NCBI RefSeq assembly: GCF_033439725.1
Contig: NW_026944393.1
Location: 310,001-374,000 of the forward strand
Direction of reading: 5' to 3'
Source: Neurospora tetraspora
Taxonomy: Eukaryota; Ascomycota; Sordariomycetes; Sordariales; Sordariaceae
Length of the DNA stretch: 64,000 nucleotides
A program made the translations under genes and the position numbers. The notes under the pieces are model-generated. The model worked only from the letters and a program-made list of their open reading frames with translations, made no database searches and had not been told where the DNA came from. This document shows, one piece after another, positions 55,026-64,000 of the stretch. How positions within the stretch are numbered: position 1 is the stretch's first letter; the number at the start of each line of letters is the position of its first letter.

Positions 55026-55578
55026 AGGTTTTTTTGCTGCTTTTTTTTGTTGGCGTTTTCGACGCATGTACAGAAAGAAGCAGGTGGGTGATTTGTTTAC
55101 CTGCATGGCGCGCATGCAGATGTAGTTGTGGAGGAGGAGGTACATGAAGTCAGAGAGGGCGCGCGGGGAAATTGGAGACAGCATGTGGAAAATTCTGATA
55201 CCTACATAGGTGAAGCCATGTAGAGGTTACTTCAGTGTTGGAAGACAGAGGTGGAGGATTCGGGACCAGGCACAATATGCGGGTTCGAGCCTGGGTAGCT
55301 TCGCTCATATGACCAGCGATCATTGAGAAACCAGTATCCATAAGCACAAAATATGCAAGGCAAAGATGACTACGTTCCTGAACACACTTGGCATCATGTC
55401 TCCATCTGCATTGTAATCTGCATTGCCCGTATTCTGCATATCCTACATTTGGTCTTGGAAATCTACACTACCCAATCTTTCTTTTCTCTCTCATGATGGT
55501 TTTCTTCTTCTCTCCGCCGTATCCAGTCAGTCCGTTCTTGCCATCTTGCTTGTTCCCCAACCGGCTCTCATTAATCTC
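55026..55578. other. Intergenic region, 3' side of the minus-strand kinase
   Basis: No gene is seen. Pyrimidine-rich stretches on the plus strand occur at 55480-55560. Confidence 0.5.
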
Positions 55579-57393
55579 TCACCATGTTTCCCAGTCCGTA
55601 GAGTCTGCTGGGGCCTGCCTCGGTGTACCTGGAGGACTGGAGGGGAACGTCTTTGGTCGCCAAACGAGCTTCTTGCGCAATGAAGGCGGAGAAAGCGAGC
55701 CGAATAGCGCAAAGAAGAACCTTCCAATCCTTCTATATGCCGTCACGACATAGGGAGGCAACTTCCCCATCACGGTGAGTGACCAATCTCCCACCCTGCC
55801 ACGATCAAACCAACCACTGACGAACGGCCTGACACAGCCCCAGAAGGACCACAGCACCCTGACCACAACCCTCCACGGGGCCGGCTTCGGAATCTCCCTC
55901 GGCTGTCGTCCCTCGAACCACGGATGTCGCACGACCTCCTCAACGCTCACCCTCTCCTCCGGCTTCCACCGCCAACACCCCTCCAACAGCGTCCAAAACA
56001 GATCGATTTCCTCCTTCTCCATCTTCACTTGCATACCCTGCTCATAGAGATTCACCACTTCCATGTCCTTGACGAAAGGCAATATCTCCTTCATCTTTGC
56101 GTCTGCTTGCTGTTCCTCCTCCAGCATCTTACTCGCCATCTCCGGAAATATCTCCAACCGTCTCACCAACCCCATCCGCTCCTTCAACCAATTCCTCGTT
56201 CCGCACCTTTGCATTCTTCGCTGGGCCCGACCCTCGTACATTAACTTCGGATCGACGACGGGATCAAGCTGGCTGGCAGGCTTATCGCCCCATACTTCGT
56301 CCAGGGGCGTCTCGATATTTCTTATCTCGCGGTACTTGGAGCGGTAAGGCTCCGGCGTCGGAGAGAGCGTCTCCTCCCAGCTTCTAGCTACGGCGGAGAG
56401 ATCGGCGTAGCCTGACTGAAAGGGGTTGCACGAGACGCGGAGGTGGGCGAGGGTGCATGCTAGAGACCAGATGTCGCTGGCGGGACCGAGGAGGGGCTGG
56501 GAGTTGTTGTCTAATGTGCGGAAGATGGATTCAGGAGCGGCGAAAGAGATGGGGATCCCTATTGTTCCTTCTTTGGGTGGTTGTGAGAAGGGAAACGAGA
56601 CGCCGAGGTCGATGAGGACGGGGTGGCGGGTGTAGAGACCGGATACAAATGGGAGCTCGACGGAGGCAACAATGTATTCGGGTATGCTGGCAGGACGGTC
56701 GGCAAAGGGAAGCTCGTCAAAGAATTGGTCGTCGGAAACTCGGATGATGCGAACTTTTTGCGGCCCGGGTAGGACTTCCCAAAGTTTGGACTCGGGCATC
56801 TCGTCGGCTCCTGGTAATAGGCGGAGGAGGATGTTGCAGGGCCGGAAGTCGCCATGACAGAGACCCCGCGAGTGCAGGAATCGCAGAGATTCCACCAGCT
56901 CGAAGGCCATGTCCTTGATCAGGGCCGGATGGAAGCCGTAGTAGTCGGGAATGCTCTCGAGGGTGCAGCCGTGCCAGGGGAAAACAAGGGCCAGATGGCG
57001 GCCGTTGGGGCCGGTCAGCCAGAAATGTCCGATTGGGAGGCAGATGCCAAATGCGTCGAGGGTGGAGCGGCCGACATCGCGAAAATGGTCGAGGATTTTG
57101 AGGTCGGGACAGCCGGGGGTGGACTTCTCGGCGGCAATAACTTTGACGACGCGCCACTTGGTGACGGTGCTAGGCTTGTAGTGGGTGTCTTGACACAGCC
57201 AGACGGTGCCGTAGCCGCCGGCGCCGAGCTTGTTGACGACGCGGAAGCGGCCGTTGGACCTAGGACCGAGTCGGTCGCCGAGGACGATGGGGTGGAATCC
57301 GCCTTTTTGGTAGCGTCGGGGGTTCTCGATATCGGAATCATCGATGGGATACTCTAGCTCGTAGAGAAACCTTTCCGTGTCGAGGCAGGACAT
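55579..57393 (-). CDS. SRPK-like atypical serine/threonine kinase, intact (604 residues)
   Basis: The intronless frame is open for 80 codons further upstream. I choose the ATG at 57393 (MSCLDTERFLYELEYPIDDS) because it is preceded by CATCACA and because SRPK-type homology starts just after it. GGFHPIVLGDRLG is the typical SRPK lead-in. Glycine loop KLGAGGYGTVW at residues 55-65; lysine motif WRVVKVIAAE (Lys84); catalytic loop RGLCHGDFRPCNILL at 176-190, with HGDFRP in place of HxDxKP but Asp and Asn kept; IDLGVSF at 261-267 (DLG for DFG); AAPESIF at 285-291; SDIWSLACTL at 306-315; CWRWKPEERVSVEEVVRHPW late in the domain. A hydrophobic/aromatic segment (VVVRVLWSFWGCVRPFVSGW) follows and may associate with membrane. 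Closest relatives in the window are the kinases at 47.6 and 60.3 kb. Substrate unknown. Confidence 0.85.
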   Translation of the reverse strand: MSCLDTERFLYELEYPIDDSDIENPRRYQKGGFHPIVLGDRLGPRSNGRFRVVNKLGAGGYGTVWLCQDTHYKPSTVTKWRVVKVIAAEKSTPGCPDLKILDHFRDVGRSTLDAFGICLPIGHFWLTGPNGRHLALVFPWHGCTLESIPDYYGFHPALIKDMAFELVESLRFLHSRGLCHGDFRPCNILLRLLPGADEMPESKLWEVLPGPQKVRIIRVSDDQFFDELPFADRPASIPEYIVASVELPFVSGLYTRHPVLIDLGVSFPFSQPPKEGTIGIPISFAAPESIFRTLDNNSQPLLGPASDIWSLACTLAHLRVSCNPFQSGYADLSAVARSWEETLSPTPEPYRSKYREIRNIETPLDEVWGDKPASQLDPVVDPKLMYEGRAQRRMQRCGTRNWLKERMGLVRRLEIFPEMASKMLEEEQQADAKMKEILPFVKDMEVVNLYEQGMQVKMEKEEIDLFWTLLEGCWRWKPEERVSVEEVVRHPWFEGRQPREIPKPAPWRVVVRVLWSFWGCVRPFVSGWFDRGRVGDWSLTVMGKLPPYVVTAYRRIGRFFFALFGSLSPPSLRKKLVWRPKTFPSSPPGTPRQAPADSTDWETW

Positions 57394-58143
57394 TGTGATG
57401 GAGATTGATGTGGTGTTGGATGACGAGTGGCGGCTGGACGAGCGGGAGGTTAGCTTTGGTTGATGAGGAAGGGAATTTAGGAGCAATTGGGCTTGCGCAA
57501 AATGAAAACACCGTCGCAAACTTCGGCTTGTCGTCGCAATTTCGCAGCGCGCGTGTCGCTTGATGTTGCTAGCTGGATGTCGCTGGCTGAAGGCGCGCAA
57601 GCGGCAAACGGTATAAATATTGGACCGTCGCAAATTCTTTGCGCGGAGGAAGTGACTCTCAGGCCTTCAGCCGACAGCCTTTATCAATCGGTAGTTTGAA
57701 GATTCTGGAATCCGGTGGTGTGGGACGGAAACCTTGGTGTCGGTTTACCACCAAACGTTGCCGTGTCGCACCTTCTTTGTTCCGCGCATGCGAGCATGTT
57801 GCCCGTCAAACGACACGACAACGCTTGCGACTCAGGCACGGACCATATCACATATGAATTGGAAAAGGAAAGAACAGAAGGGAGCTCCAGAGCACTTCAC
57901 ATGTATGTTGACTGTTGAGTCAACGTCAAGTGTCAGCGTCTGTCCCCCCCAGCCGTACAAAGGACGTCATGGACGAAAGGTTTTCTGACCATCATCTTCA
58001 TTCGCATCGTTAAATTGGGCAGGCCTATACTATATTTACGATCCTCCTATATATTGCAACGTGGCTAATAACCAATTAAACTATCGCAATACACAACAAC
58101 TACCTCCATCCGGTATGTCCAATACACTGGTATCCAGTTCAAC
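57394..58143. other. Region upstream of the minus-strand kinase
   Basis: Repeated GTCGCAA/TTGCGAC and GCGCGC words occur at 57490-57640 in the likely promoter of the kinase, with a GGTATAAATATT box at 57610-57621. No further gene is supported. Confidence 0.5.
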
Positions 58144-58500
58144 ATGGCGCCTTCCTCACCATCCTCTATTCCAAGTTCTACCTCAGCCCGATCACCAAGT
58201 TCCAATATTTTCCGACAGGAAATGAATAGATTGGGATTGGCTTATGTGGTCATCAGACAGCTGGCCCACGAAACTCGAAACGTTTACCAAAACGGGAGGA
58301 CTCTCGCTGTCTACGACAGGGAAAGTGGGGAGTAGACAAACGTCCAGCAAGATGCCGACTCGCCGACTCCCATTTTACGGTATACATGGGGATCAGCAAG
58401 AGCCAGCTCTTGCTCCAAGGCCATATCTATGTGGTCTGGGACCCGGTCGAGTTTGGCAATCTCAAGAGGATGACTGACCCGCTAAGCCAGCGGAAGCATG
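58144..58500 (+). pseudogene. Divergent broken copy of the LGLxYAV/HVTLY family
   Basis: The ATG frame at 58144 gives MAPSSPSSIPSSTSARSPSS and then MNRLGLAYVVIRQLAHETRN, VYQNGRTLAVYDRESGE, ending at TAG 58333-58335. In another frame, TVYMGISKSQLLLQGHIYVV and WDPVEFGNLKRMTDPLSQRK follow at about 58379-58490, matching the HVTLYAGKK ... LQGHIYI block. The copy thus covers the second half of the domain, split by a stop and a frameshift. Confidence 0.6.
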
Positions 58501-58678
58501 TCAGTCAAGTCCAACTAACGAACCACTGATCTTTTCTTCGAGAAATTCGGACAGCACCAAATTCGGAACACACATCTACCACCATCATGTCAGTCAGTCA
58601 ACACATTCCACTCCTTACCTCTACCCAGAACATCACTCTCTAACCTCGCGTCAGTTTCAGACCACAGACCAATTGAAG

Positions 58679-58945
58679 ATGCCGCCTAAGAGACAGATCA
58701 GGTACCAGTCCTGGGACCCGGAGACGAGCGTCTCCACCTCCCGGGCTGAGGCAGATGCTCTGGGATTGAATTATGCTGTGATCCAACAAGGATTACATTG
58801 CACGCGGAATGTCACCAACGACGGGATCCCCGTCACCTTTTACGACCGGCCGTTAAAGCCATCCACACGTATGTGCTATCTTCCGCCCGATGGGCAAACA
58901 CATTCGGATACCCCTAGCCCTATCCGGGGCAACTTGCATAGCTAA
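58679..58945 (+). CDS. Short LGLxYAV-family protein (88 residues)
   Basis: The start MPPKRQIRYQSWDPETS is preceded by CAATTGAAG. The WDPET block aligns with TYHPWDPETGYYP of the 63.4-kb copy. The sequence then jumps directly to SRAEADALGLNYAVIQQGLH and CTRNVTNDGIPVTFYDRP, so the NIVW/EISVHW block between them is missing. The frame ends at TAA 58943-58945 without the HVTLY/LQGHIY block. It is an internally deleted, C-terminally truncated copy and may be non-functional. Confidence 0.45.
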   Translation: MPPKRQIRYQSWDPETSVSTSRAEADALGLNYAVIQQGLHCTRNVTNDGIPVTFYDRPLKPSTRMCYLPPDGQTHSDTPSPIRGNLHS

Positions 58946-60275
58946 CATGGCCACTAGCCCAAAATACATTCGCCGCCTTTTCAAATGCGGTGCAAGATAC
59001 GGGGAAGGAAATCCGTCAGTTCAAAGACACCATCCGAAGCAGCGAAGCCGAGAAAGGTCTTCATGGCCAACGAAAGCCGGCGAGCAAATCCTATGGGAAT
59101 CAAGCCATGGAGAGTTAGGGGGACTATCCCGAGTGGACGACGAGAAAGAGGAGAAGGCTTAGAACCGCGCTCAAGCAGTCTTGACGGCGACTAACCTCTG
59201 GAAGTCCTTCAATAGGACGCAGACTATCACTTCACAGTGGATATGGGGTCGCGCACAGCTTGCGACTGTTCCCTTCTTTCCTCTTTTATGTTTTTCACAA
59301 ATTACATCAATCCTCCCTACAACTACCCCATCAACAGCAGGGCAAATCATGAGCCTTCACCCAATTTCCTGGAGAAGGTCCCCGCCCTCGGACGAACCCA
59401 ATTGCCACTTCCTAGGCAGAGCCACACAATACCCTCAGCCAACCCCGGTTCCCATGTAGAGAGGAAGCCACCAGCGCAGAACCCCAAACCTCACCTTCAG
59501 ACCTTTCCCAAATACACGTAAAGCGGAAGATACCTACCGTATCTGCAACGACGAGGCCAATTGCCTCAGCCAATTTCCCCCCAAACTTTCACCAACCTAC
59601 CCGTCAACTTTCCCCAGCACCTTCACCCCAATCCTGGTTTTGACAAGTACTTCAACTTCATGTTCGTCCCCGGCCAAGACGTGACCCAAACCGTATTTAT
59701 GTCCGTATGTCCTCCTGACTAACAACCTCACCGGGGGTGTGGAAGCAGGGTCCTAACAGTACCCGAAACGTTACGACAATGGGATTCCTATGTACAAGCC
59801 ACCTAGGAATGCATGTATGGATAGGTAGATGCATCGATACGCCACATTTCCAAGCATCAGCATCATCAAGAACTGCAGCAAGCACTGCAGCAAGCTGGAG
59901 GATGGAAGGCGTGGCCCGTGTACCACGGTGGATAAAAGCTGCATTTTCGCTGGGATTCCTGTACTTCTTCTTCTTAACCATCAACACCACACTCCTAAAA
60001 ATCATCACTTCTTTTTTGGAGAGGAAGCAAAACTGGTGGTTCATATGGCGCAGGCAGGTATCAGTGACTGCACTGCAATGGACCGTGGGCGGGTTATGGA
60101 CCTGCGAATGGTCCACAAGCAGCAGAATGCTGATTGGCACATAGCGGTTCTGGTCCTTATGGGCCGTAAGATTGATGAGTATCTGCTTCGGGGCATATCT
60201 ACGTGAACTGGGACGGGGACAGTTATGGGGGCATCGTGTGCTATCGGTGTGCAAGCTGAGCAAGCTACCCCTGTC
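58946..60275. other. Region of fragments without a supported gene
   Basis: Short protein-like stretches are seen (for example FTNLPVNFPQHLHPNPGF and KYFNFMFVPGQDVTQTVFMS at 59590-59705), but no start, no recognisable domain and no consistent frame. These may be debris from the 5' part of the following kinase pseudogene or from another orphan gene. Confidence 0.4.
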
Positions 60276-61323
60276 CGTTTGTGTCACGGTCGACTTCGGC
60301 GTCGCTTATCCCTCTTCCGACCACCCGGTTAGGTGCACGACCGGAGTCGCGGGCCCGTATGCATCCCCCGAAGATCTCACTCACCAGCGGGAGCTGATCG
60401 GAATCAAGGCCGACATCTGGTCCCTGGCTACCGCCATGTTCGAAATCCGCTTCGGCTTCCCACCCTTCGGCACCAACAACCACGCCCCCAGCTCCATTCC
60501 CAGCATGGAGGAGTCCATGGGTCCTGTTCCGCATCCTTTCCGGGCTACAATTCGAGAGTGGTACAAGTTTCCCGCCGAATCAGAAGAAGAGTTACAGGGC
60601 AAGAGCAACTCAGAGCTGTCCTACATCGCTACCAACCCCGAAGAGATGGAAAAGAACCGCAAGTTTCACATGGAGGAGCGAGGCGCCAAGGACCCCATGA
60701 TCTTCCGCATCTTGTATCCCCGCAGCATGAACATCAGCCCCGCGCAGGCAGAGGACATCGCCAACCAGGCCAAGAGCAACCCGGCGCAACTCCCATTGTG
60801 GACTCCGATCCCACCCAACCCCGACAGGCGCGCCTACTACTCCCGGAAAGACTATCTCAAGTTCGTGCCTCCCAAGGAAGAGGTCGAAGTGTTCTGGGAT
60901 CTCGTCATGTCCATCTTCAAGTGAAAACCCGAGGATAGACCGACCATTGAGCAGATCATGGAGCAGCCTTGGTTCGAGGACCGCAAGGAGCGCAGAGTCG
61001 CTGCCGTCAAAACCGACATCACCACCGCAGAAGCTGGCATTGCCGGCTCCATCTCTACGAAGTTGGGACAGATCAAGTCACACATCAACAACTGGTTCAA
61101 CATCCTTTTCTGGGACGAAGAGAAGGAGAAAACAAAGGGTCCAGACTTCCTCTGGCGCTACGTCTGGCAGCCTACTTTCAAGGCGTTCGACAAGATTTCT
61201 GGGGTTCCTACTGCCATCTTTTGGCTCCTCATGATTGTTCCGGCGGCGTGGGTCATCAAGAGAAGGATCGACCGGGGTGGCAATGTGTTCTTTCCAAGCA
61301 GCGTCAGAGGGCTTCGGCATTGA
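60276..61323 (+). pseudogene. 5'-truncated SRPK-like kinase with in-frame TGA
   Basis: The sequence begins abruptly at the activation segment: VTVDFGVAYPSSDHP, AGPYASPEDLT, IKADIWSLATAMFEIRFGFP and HPFRATIREWYKFPAE follow in one frame. The glycine loop, catalytic lysine and HGDFRP loop are absent. At 60922-60924 a TGA replaces the Trp seen in both other kinases (FKW-KPEDRP here, FKWMPENRA and WRWKPEERV there). The same frame then continues as KPEDRPTIEQIMEQPWFEDR and ends with a hydrophobic segment (PTAIFWLLMIVPAAWVIKRR), a likely C-terminal membrane anchor, to the stop at 61321-61323. It lacks catalytic residues, so it is a pseudogene even if the TGA were read through. Confidence 0.8.
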
Positions 61324-61880
61324 GGAGGAGAGACTGGGAAGTCGTCGGAGTGTGGCTACTGGAAGTCATATGCCTGGATACTGAGAGGGAAGGAGCTGAA
61401 GAGGAAGAAGTGTTAAGGGGAGGGAGAAGCAAGTTCACGAGATCGAGATCATGTGTGGCATGTAATGCGGGTCATGGACAAAGGAGTCACGGAGACACTT
61501 GGATTGTTCGCGCAATCTTCAACCTTGCTCAACTACCTTACCAATTCTCGCAGACGGTTGATTGTAGATAGAAAAACCAATAAATGGCCAAAATACGATC
61601 AGACGGAGTGGTGATAGTTCAAGTAGCGGTATGAAACTCGCTCCGTGACTGCTACATATGTTCGCTTTGCATGAGAAACAATTCCCAACGTTACCAGACG
61701 GTCCATTGAGTGTGTGACGAACCGTTACAAGCACAGGAGTATATCGCTGAGAAATAAGAATAGGAATAACGGTAGTAGTAGCCAAAAGGTACTGGTCGAT
61801 TGTATCAGTTGGTTGCTTGCTGAAGAGCCAGAATAACGAAGGCCGGGAAGCGGCCTTCTTATATACTGGTCTTCAAACCC

Positions 61881-62012
61881 GTCCCGTAGTCCCGCGATCT
61901 CGGGACCACGGGACACCCCATGTAACCTGGTCCCGTAGTCCCGTGTTTTCGGGACTCCGGGACACCCAATGTAACCTGGTCCCGTAGTCCCGTATTCTCG
62001 GGACAACGGGAC
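61881..62012. repeat. 49-bp minisatellite of hairpin-forming units
   Basis: Units start at 61881, 61930 and 61979, exactly 49 bp apart; the third is partial. Each contains GTCCCGTAGTCCCG, a 6-nt loop region, and CGGGACNNCGGGAC, which form a 14-bp stem with one central mismatch. The linker is ACCC(C/A)ATGTAACCTG. GC content is far above the surroundings. Confidence 0.85.
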
Positions 62013-63382
62013 CCTAGGTACGGGTTGTCGCTTATTGGTCAATCTATCTAGCTTACATAAGGGGCTTCTGATCGGATCGTAACAGAGTGCTACAACACCT
62101 TGCATGATCAAAAAGCTTTGATGTCAGGTTCAATCACCGAGTGTCTTCAATCAGTGTACCGGCACATCCCGCAAGTTTCCTTCACCATTACGCCCGCCCA
62201 AGATTTCCGCATAGAGCACCACAAACACCACTGCGCGCACAATCTCATAGTACACCATGTTAATTTGAATCATGGAAGCCAATGAGAACCGGAGGTCATT
62301 TCACGACATTCAAAGCATCACCAAGCGAACGATTTAAACATCTGCACCATATCAACTCATGAATTCACTATCTCCACGTGAATCTTCTACTTCGATTCCT
62401 AGCGCATCTCCTCTCGCCTCCCTCCTCTGCCCCGGACCTCAATCGCCATCTTTACCAGCTAAACCACAATAACCCACCTCTACTCAATTTGGTGGCCCAC
62501 CCATGATCCTCAGACATCCTGCATGTCTTCCCTTGCGTCTGGGATACTAAAGCTCCATTCAATATGCGGATCGTTCGGTGCAGGGACGACAGAAAGATTG
62601 TTCAGGAAAAGCGGGAGCCTGACGCATCCGAATACTGGTATATTTGACCAGTCGGCCTCACCATTCTCCTATGATCCTTTGTTGCTTTGGGTCCATCAAC
62701 CCCTCAACAATCTGTTTTCGTCTTCCTCCTGTCGACTTCCTGGTCACGACATCCGGTGTGTACTGAGTGGTACCGCTTCACCTTTTCTTTTTCTCAACTT
62801 CATTCCAGCCGATCCGTCCACGGCTTCCAGGCGCCCCTTTCCGAACTTCCCCTCGGCACTTCTCGAAATCATCTTCTTGCGAGATCATCTTCTTTCGACA
62901 CCTTCTTCTTTCGAAATTTGGGTTCTCGTTCAGTCCAGCGCATGAAGTCATGGGTGGGGTCATACTAGCTAGGTGTTCGGGCGTTGATTCCAGCGAATCC
63001 ATATGGTGCCCATGCACATAGCGTCTTAGGGATGGAGCGGTGGGACAGTCGCGATCACTTGATCGCTTGGGCTTCTATTTCACGGGTTTTCGAGCATGTT
63101 TGGAGTTCTTCATCGTTATAAAATTGCTATTTCCCACAGTTGTCTCTGCTATTTGCTTTTGTTGATCAGTGAAACGGCTAAATGCGGAACGTGATGACAT
63201 GGAAGGCTTGACCATCGGCTGAGGCGAATGCACAACGTTATATATACTTCTTCACGACCCTTTCAAATACCTTACCAACACGCTGACACATGAAACCAGG
63301 AATGTGAGCGAAATCGTACCACCGTCACCGTCCTTGCCGAGCATAACCCCACTCTCCGTTGTCAACAACCGTCCCATCGACA
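62013..63382. other. Intergenic region without a supported gene
   Basis: Overlapping short frames at 62523-63021 are pyrimidine-rich, with no conserved motif, and are not called. The last 100 bp are probably the degenerate promoter of the next copy. Confidence 0.45.
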
Positions 63383-64000
63383 ACACCGTTAAATCGACAG
63401 ACCACATACCATCCCTGGGACCCGGAGACCGGGTATTACCCTGAGAAGGGTTTTACAGTCAAGCAGATCTATGAGCGGTCCTGGCGGAATCGAGAAAAAC
63501 CAGTTGATGTCCCAGACTTCAAGAACGAAAGTTTTGGCTCTCCGGATTTCCCGGAAATCTCAGTCCACTGGTTGGAGACCTGGGGCGAGAACCGAAACTA
63601 CGACGGCAAGAAGGATTTGATATGCTAGCAACAGAGGCCATTCGTCGTGCCGAGGCCGCCCGCCTCGAGTTAAATGCAGTTGTAATCCGAACCGGATTGC
63701 ACAAGAAGAAGAACCAACATGCAGCCGTCACCCAGCGGCTGGTAACGATACAACCAATGCAGACTGGCATTTTACGGTTTACATGGGGTATGATGAGGAG
63801 GACCTCATCCTCCAGGGACATATTCTCACAGCCCAAACAATCATTCTCTATGCGCGGGCCAGTCGGCGCCGCGACAAGCCCCTTCAGTTTCCTGCTTTTG
63901 TCATGAAAGCCACAACTCTGCCGATTTTCCAGACATTTCTGTGTACTGGATTGAAGATTGGGGAAACAATCCGGCCTACGGTGAAGACTCATTCAACAGA
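63383..64000 (+). pseudogene. Broken LGLxYAV/HVTLY-family copy plus the start of a second one at the window edge
   Basis: Aligned with MPPKRQIRYQSWDPE at 58.68 kb, the start codon here is ACA (63383-63385), so initiation is lost. The frame continues TTYHPWDPETGYYPEKGFTV, SPDFPEISVHWLETWGENRN and ends at TAG after KKDLIC. A second frame carries RAEAARLELNAVVIRTGLHK, and a third DWHFTVYMGYDEEDLILQGH. At 63921-64000 a new copy of the DFPEISVHW block begins (DFPDISVYWIEDWGNNPAY) and runs off the window. This copy shows the full block order of the family: WDPET, EISVHWLE, AVVIRTGLH, HFTVYMG, LQGHI. Confidence 0.6.

Noticed and set aside
62523-63021. Overlapping plus-strand frames of 84-140 codons
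   Set aside because: Pyrimidine-rich, mutually overlapping in several frames, no motif or leader.

Overview
The window reads as nuclear DNA of a filamentous ascomycete, most probably a Neurospora-like member of the Sordariales. The evidence is short introns (about 50-115 bp) with GTAAGT/GTATGT-type donors and GCTAAC-like branch sites, a fungal GT15 mannosyltransferase, many (TACC)n and (CCTG)n tracts, and a 16-kb AT-saturated block of retrotransposon wreckage whose reverse-transcriptase motifs are altered by C-to-T/G-to-A changes, the signature of repeat-induced point mutation (RIP). Species assignment is inference.

Layout. 1-7.6 kb: one conserved gene, a Golgi alpha-1,2-mannosyltransferase (KRE2/KTR/MNT1 family, five exons, minus strand). 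7.7-8.9 kb: an unrecognised coiled-coil protein. 10.0-15.5 kb: a tandem array of four copies (one truncated) of a small unrecognised gene with a core motif near VTIPASFGRRPKT, a conserved intron position and duplicated TATA-containing promoters; a 149-bp perfect hairpin element sits between units. 16.2-17.1 kb: a tRNA-derived, SINE-like repeat abutting a 0.5-kb element with about 45-bp terminal inverted repeats. 17.9-26.3 kb: acidic, serine-rich, NLS-bearing orphan proteins, including a paralogous trio of which the first copy is broken.

26.3-43.2 kb: a RIP-degraded Ty3/gypsy-type LTR element on the plus strand (265-bp LTRs at 27.27 and 42.92 kb), into which a second gypsy-type element (27,999-36,308, minus strand, 265-bp LTRs, 5-bp AATAA target duplication) has inserted. 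No intact coding capacity remains.

43.5-64 kb: an accessory region of lineage-specific families. Three NLS-bearing orphan proteins share a C-terminal motif (GTKAERLREYMKYFP). In the third, this module runs directly into an SRPK-like kinase domain in another frame. Two more kinases of the same atypical type (HGDFRP catalytic loop where the loop is visible) follow: one intact at 55.6-57.4 kb, and one at 60.3-61.3 kb that is 5'-truncated and carries an in-frame TGA. Interspersed are at least six complete or broken copies of another unrecognised domain (LGLxYAVIRTGPH ... DLHVTLYAGKK ... LQGHIYI) at 51.1-53.9, 58.1-58.9 and 63.4-64.0 kb, a second copy of the SINE-like repeat, and a 49-bp hairpin-forming minisatellite.

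Overall, the conserved gene at the left edge gives way to a rapidly evolving accessory island of tandemly duplicated orphan genes on both sides of a RIP-inactivated transposon block. Most orphan proteins are nuclear-targeted or highly acidic by composition. No function is assigned where none is recognisable.
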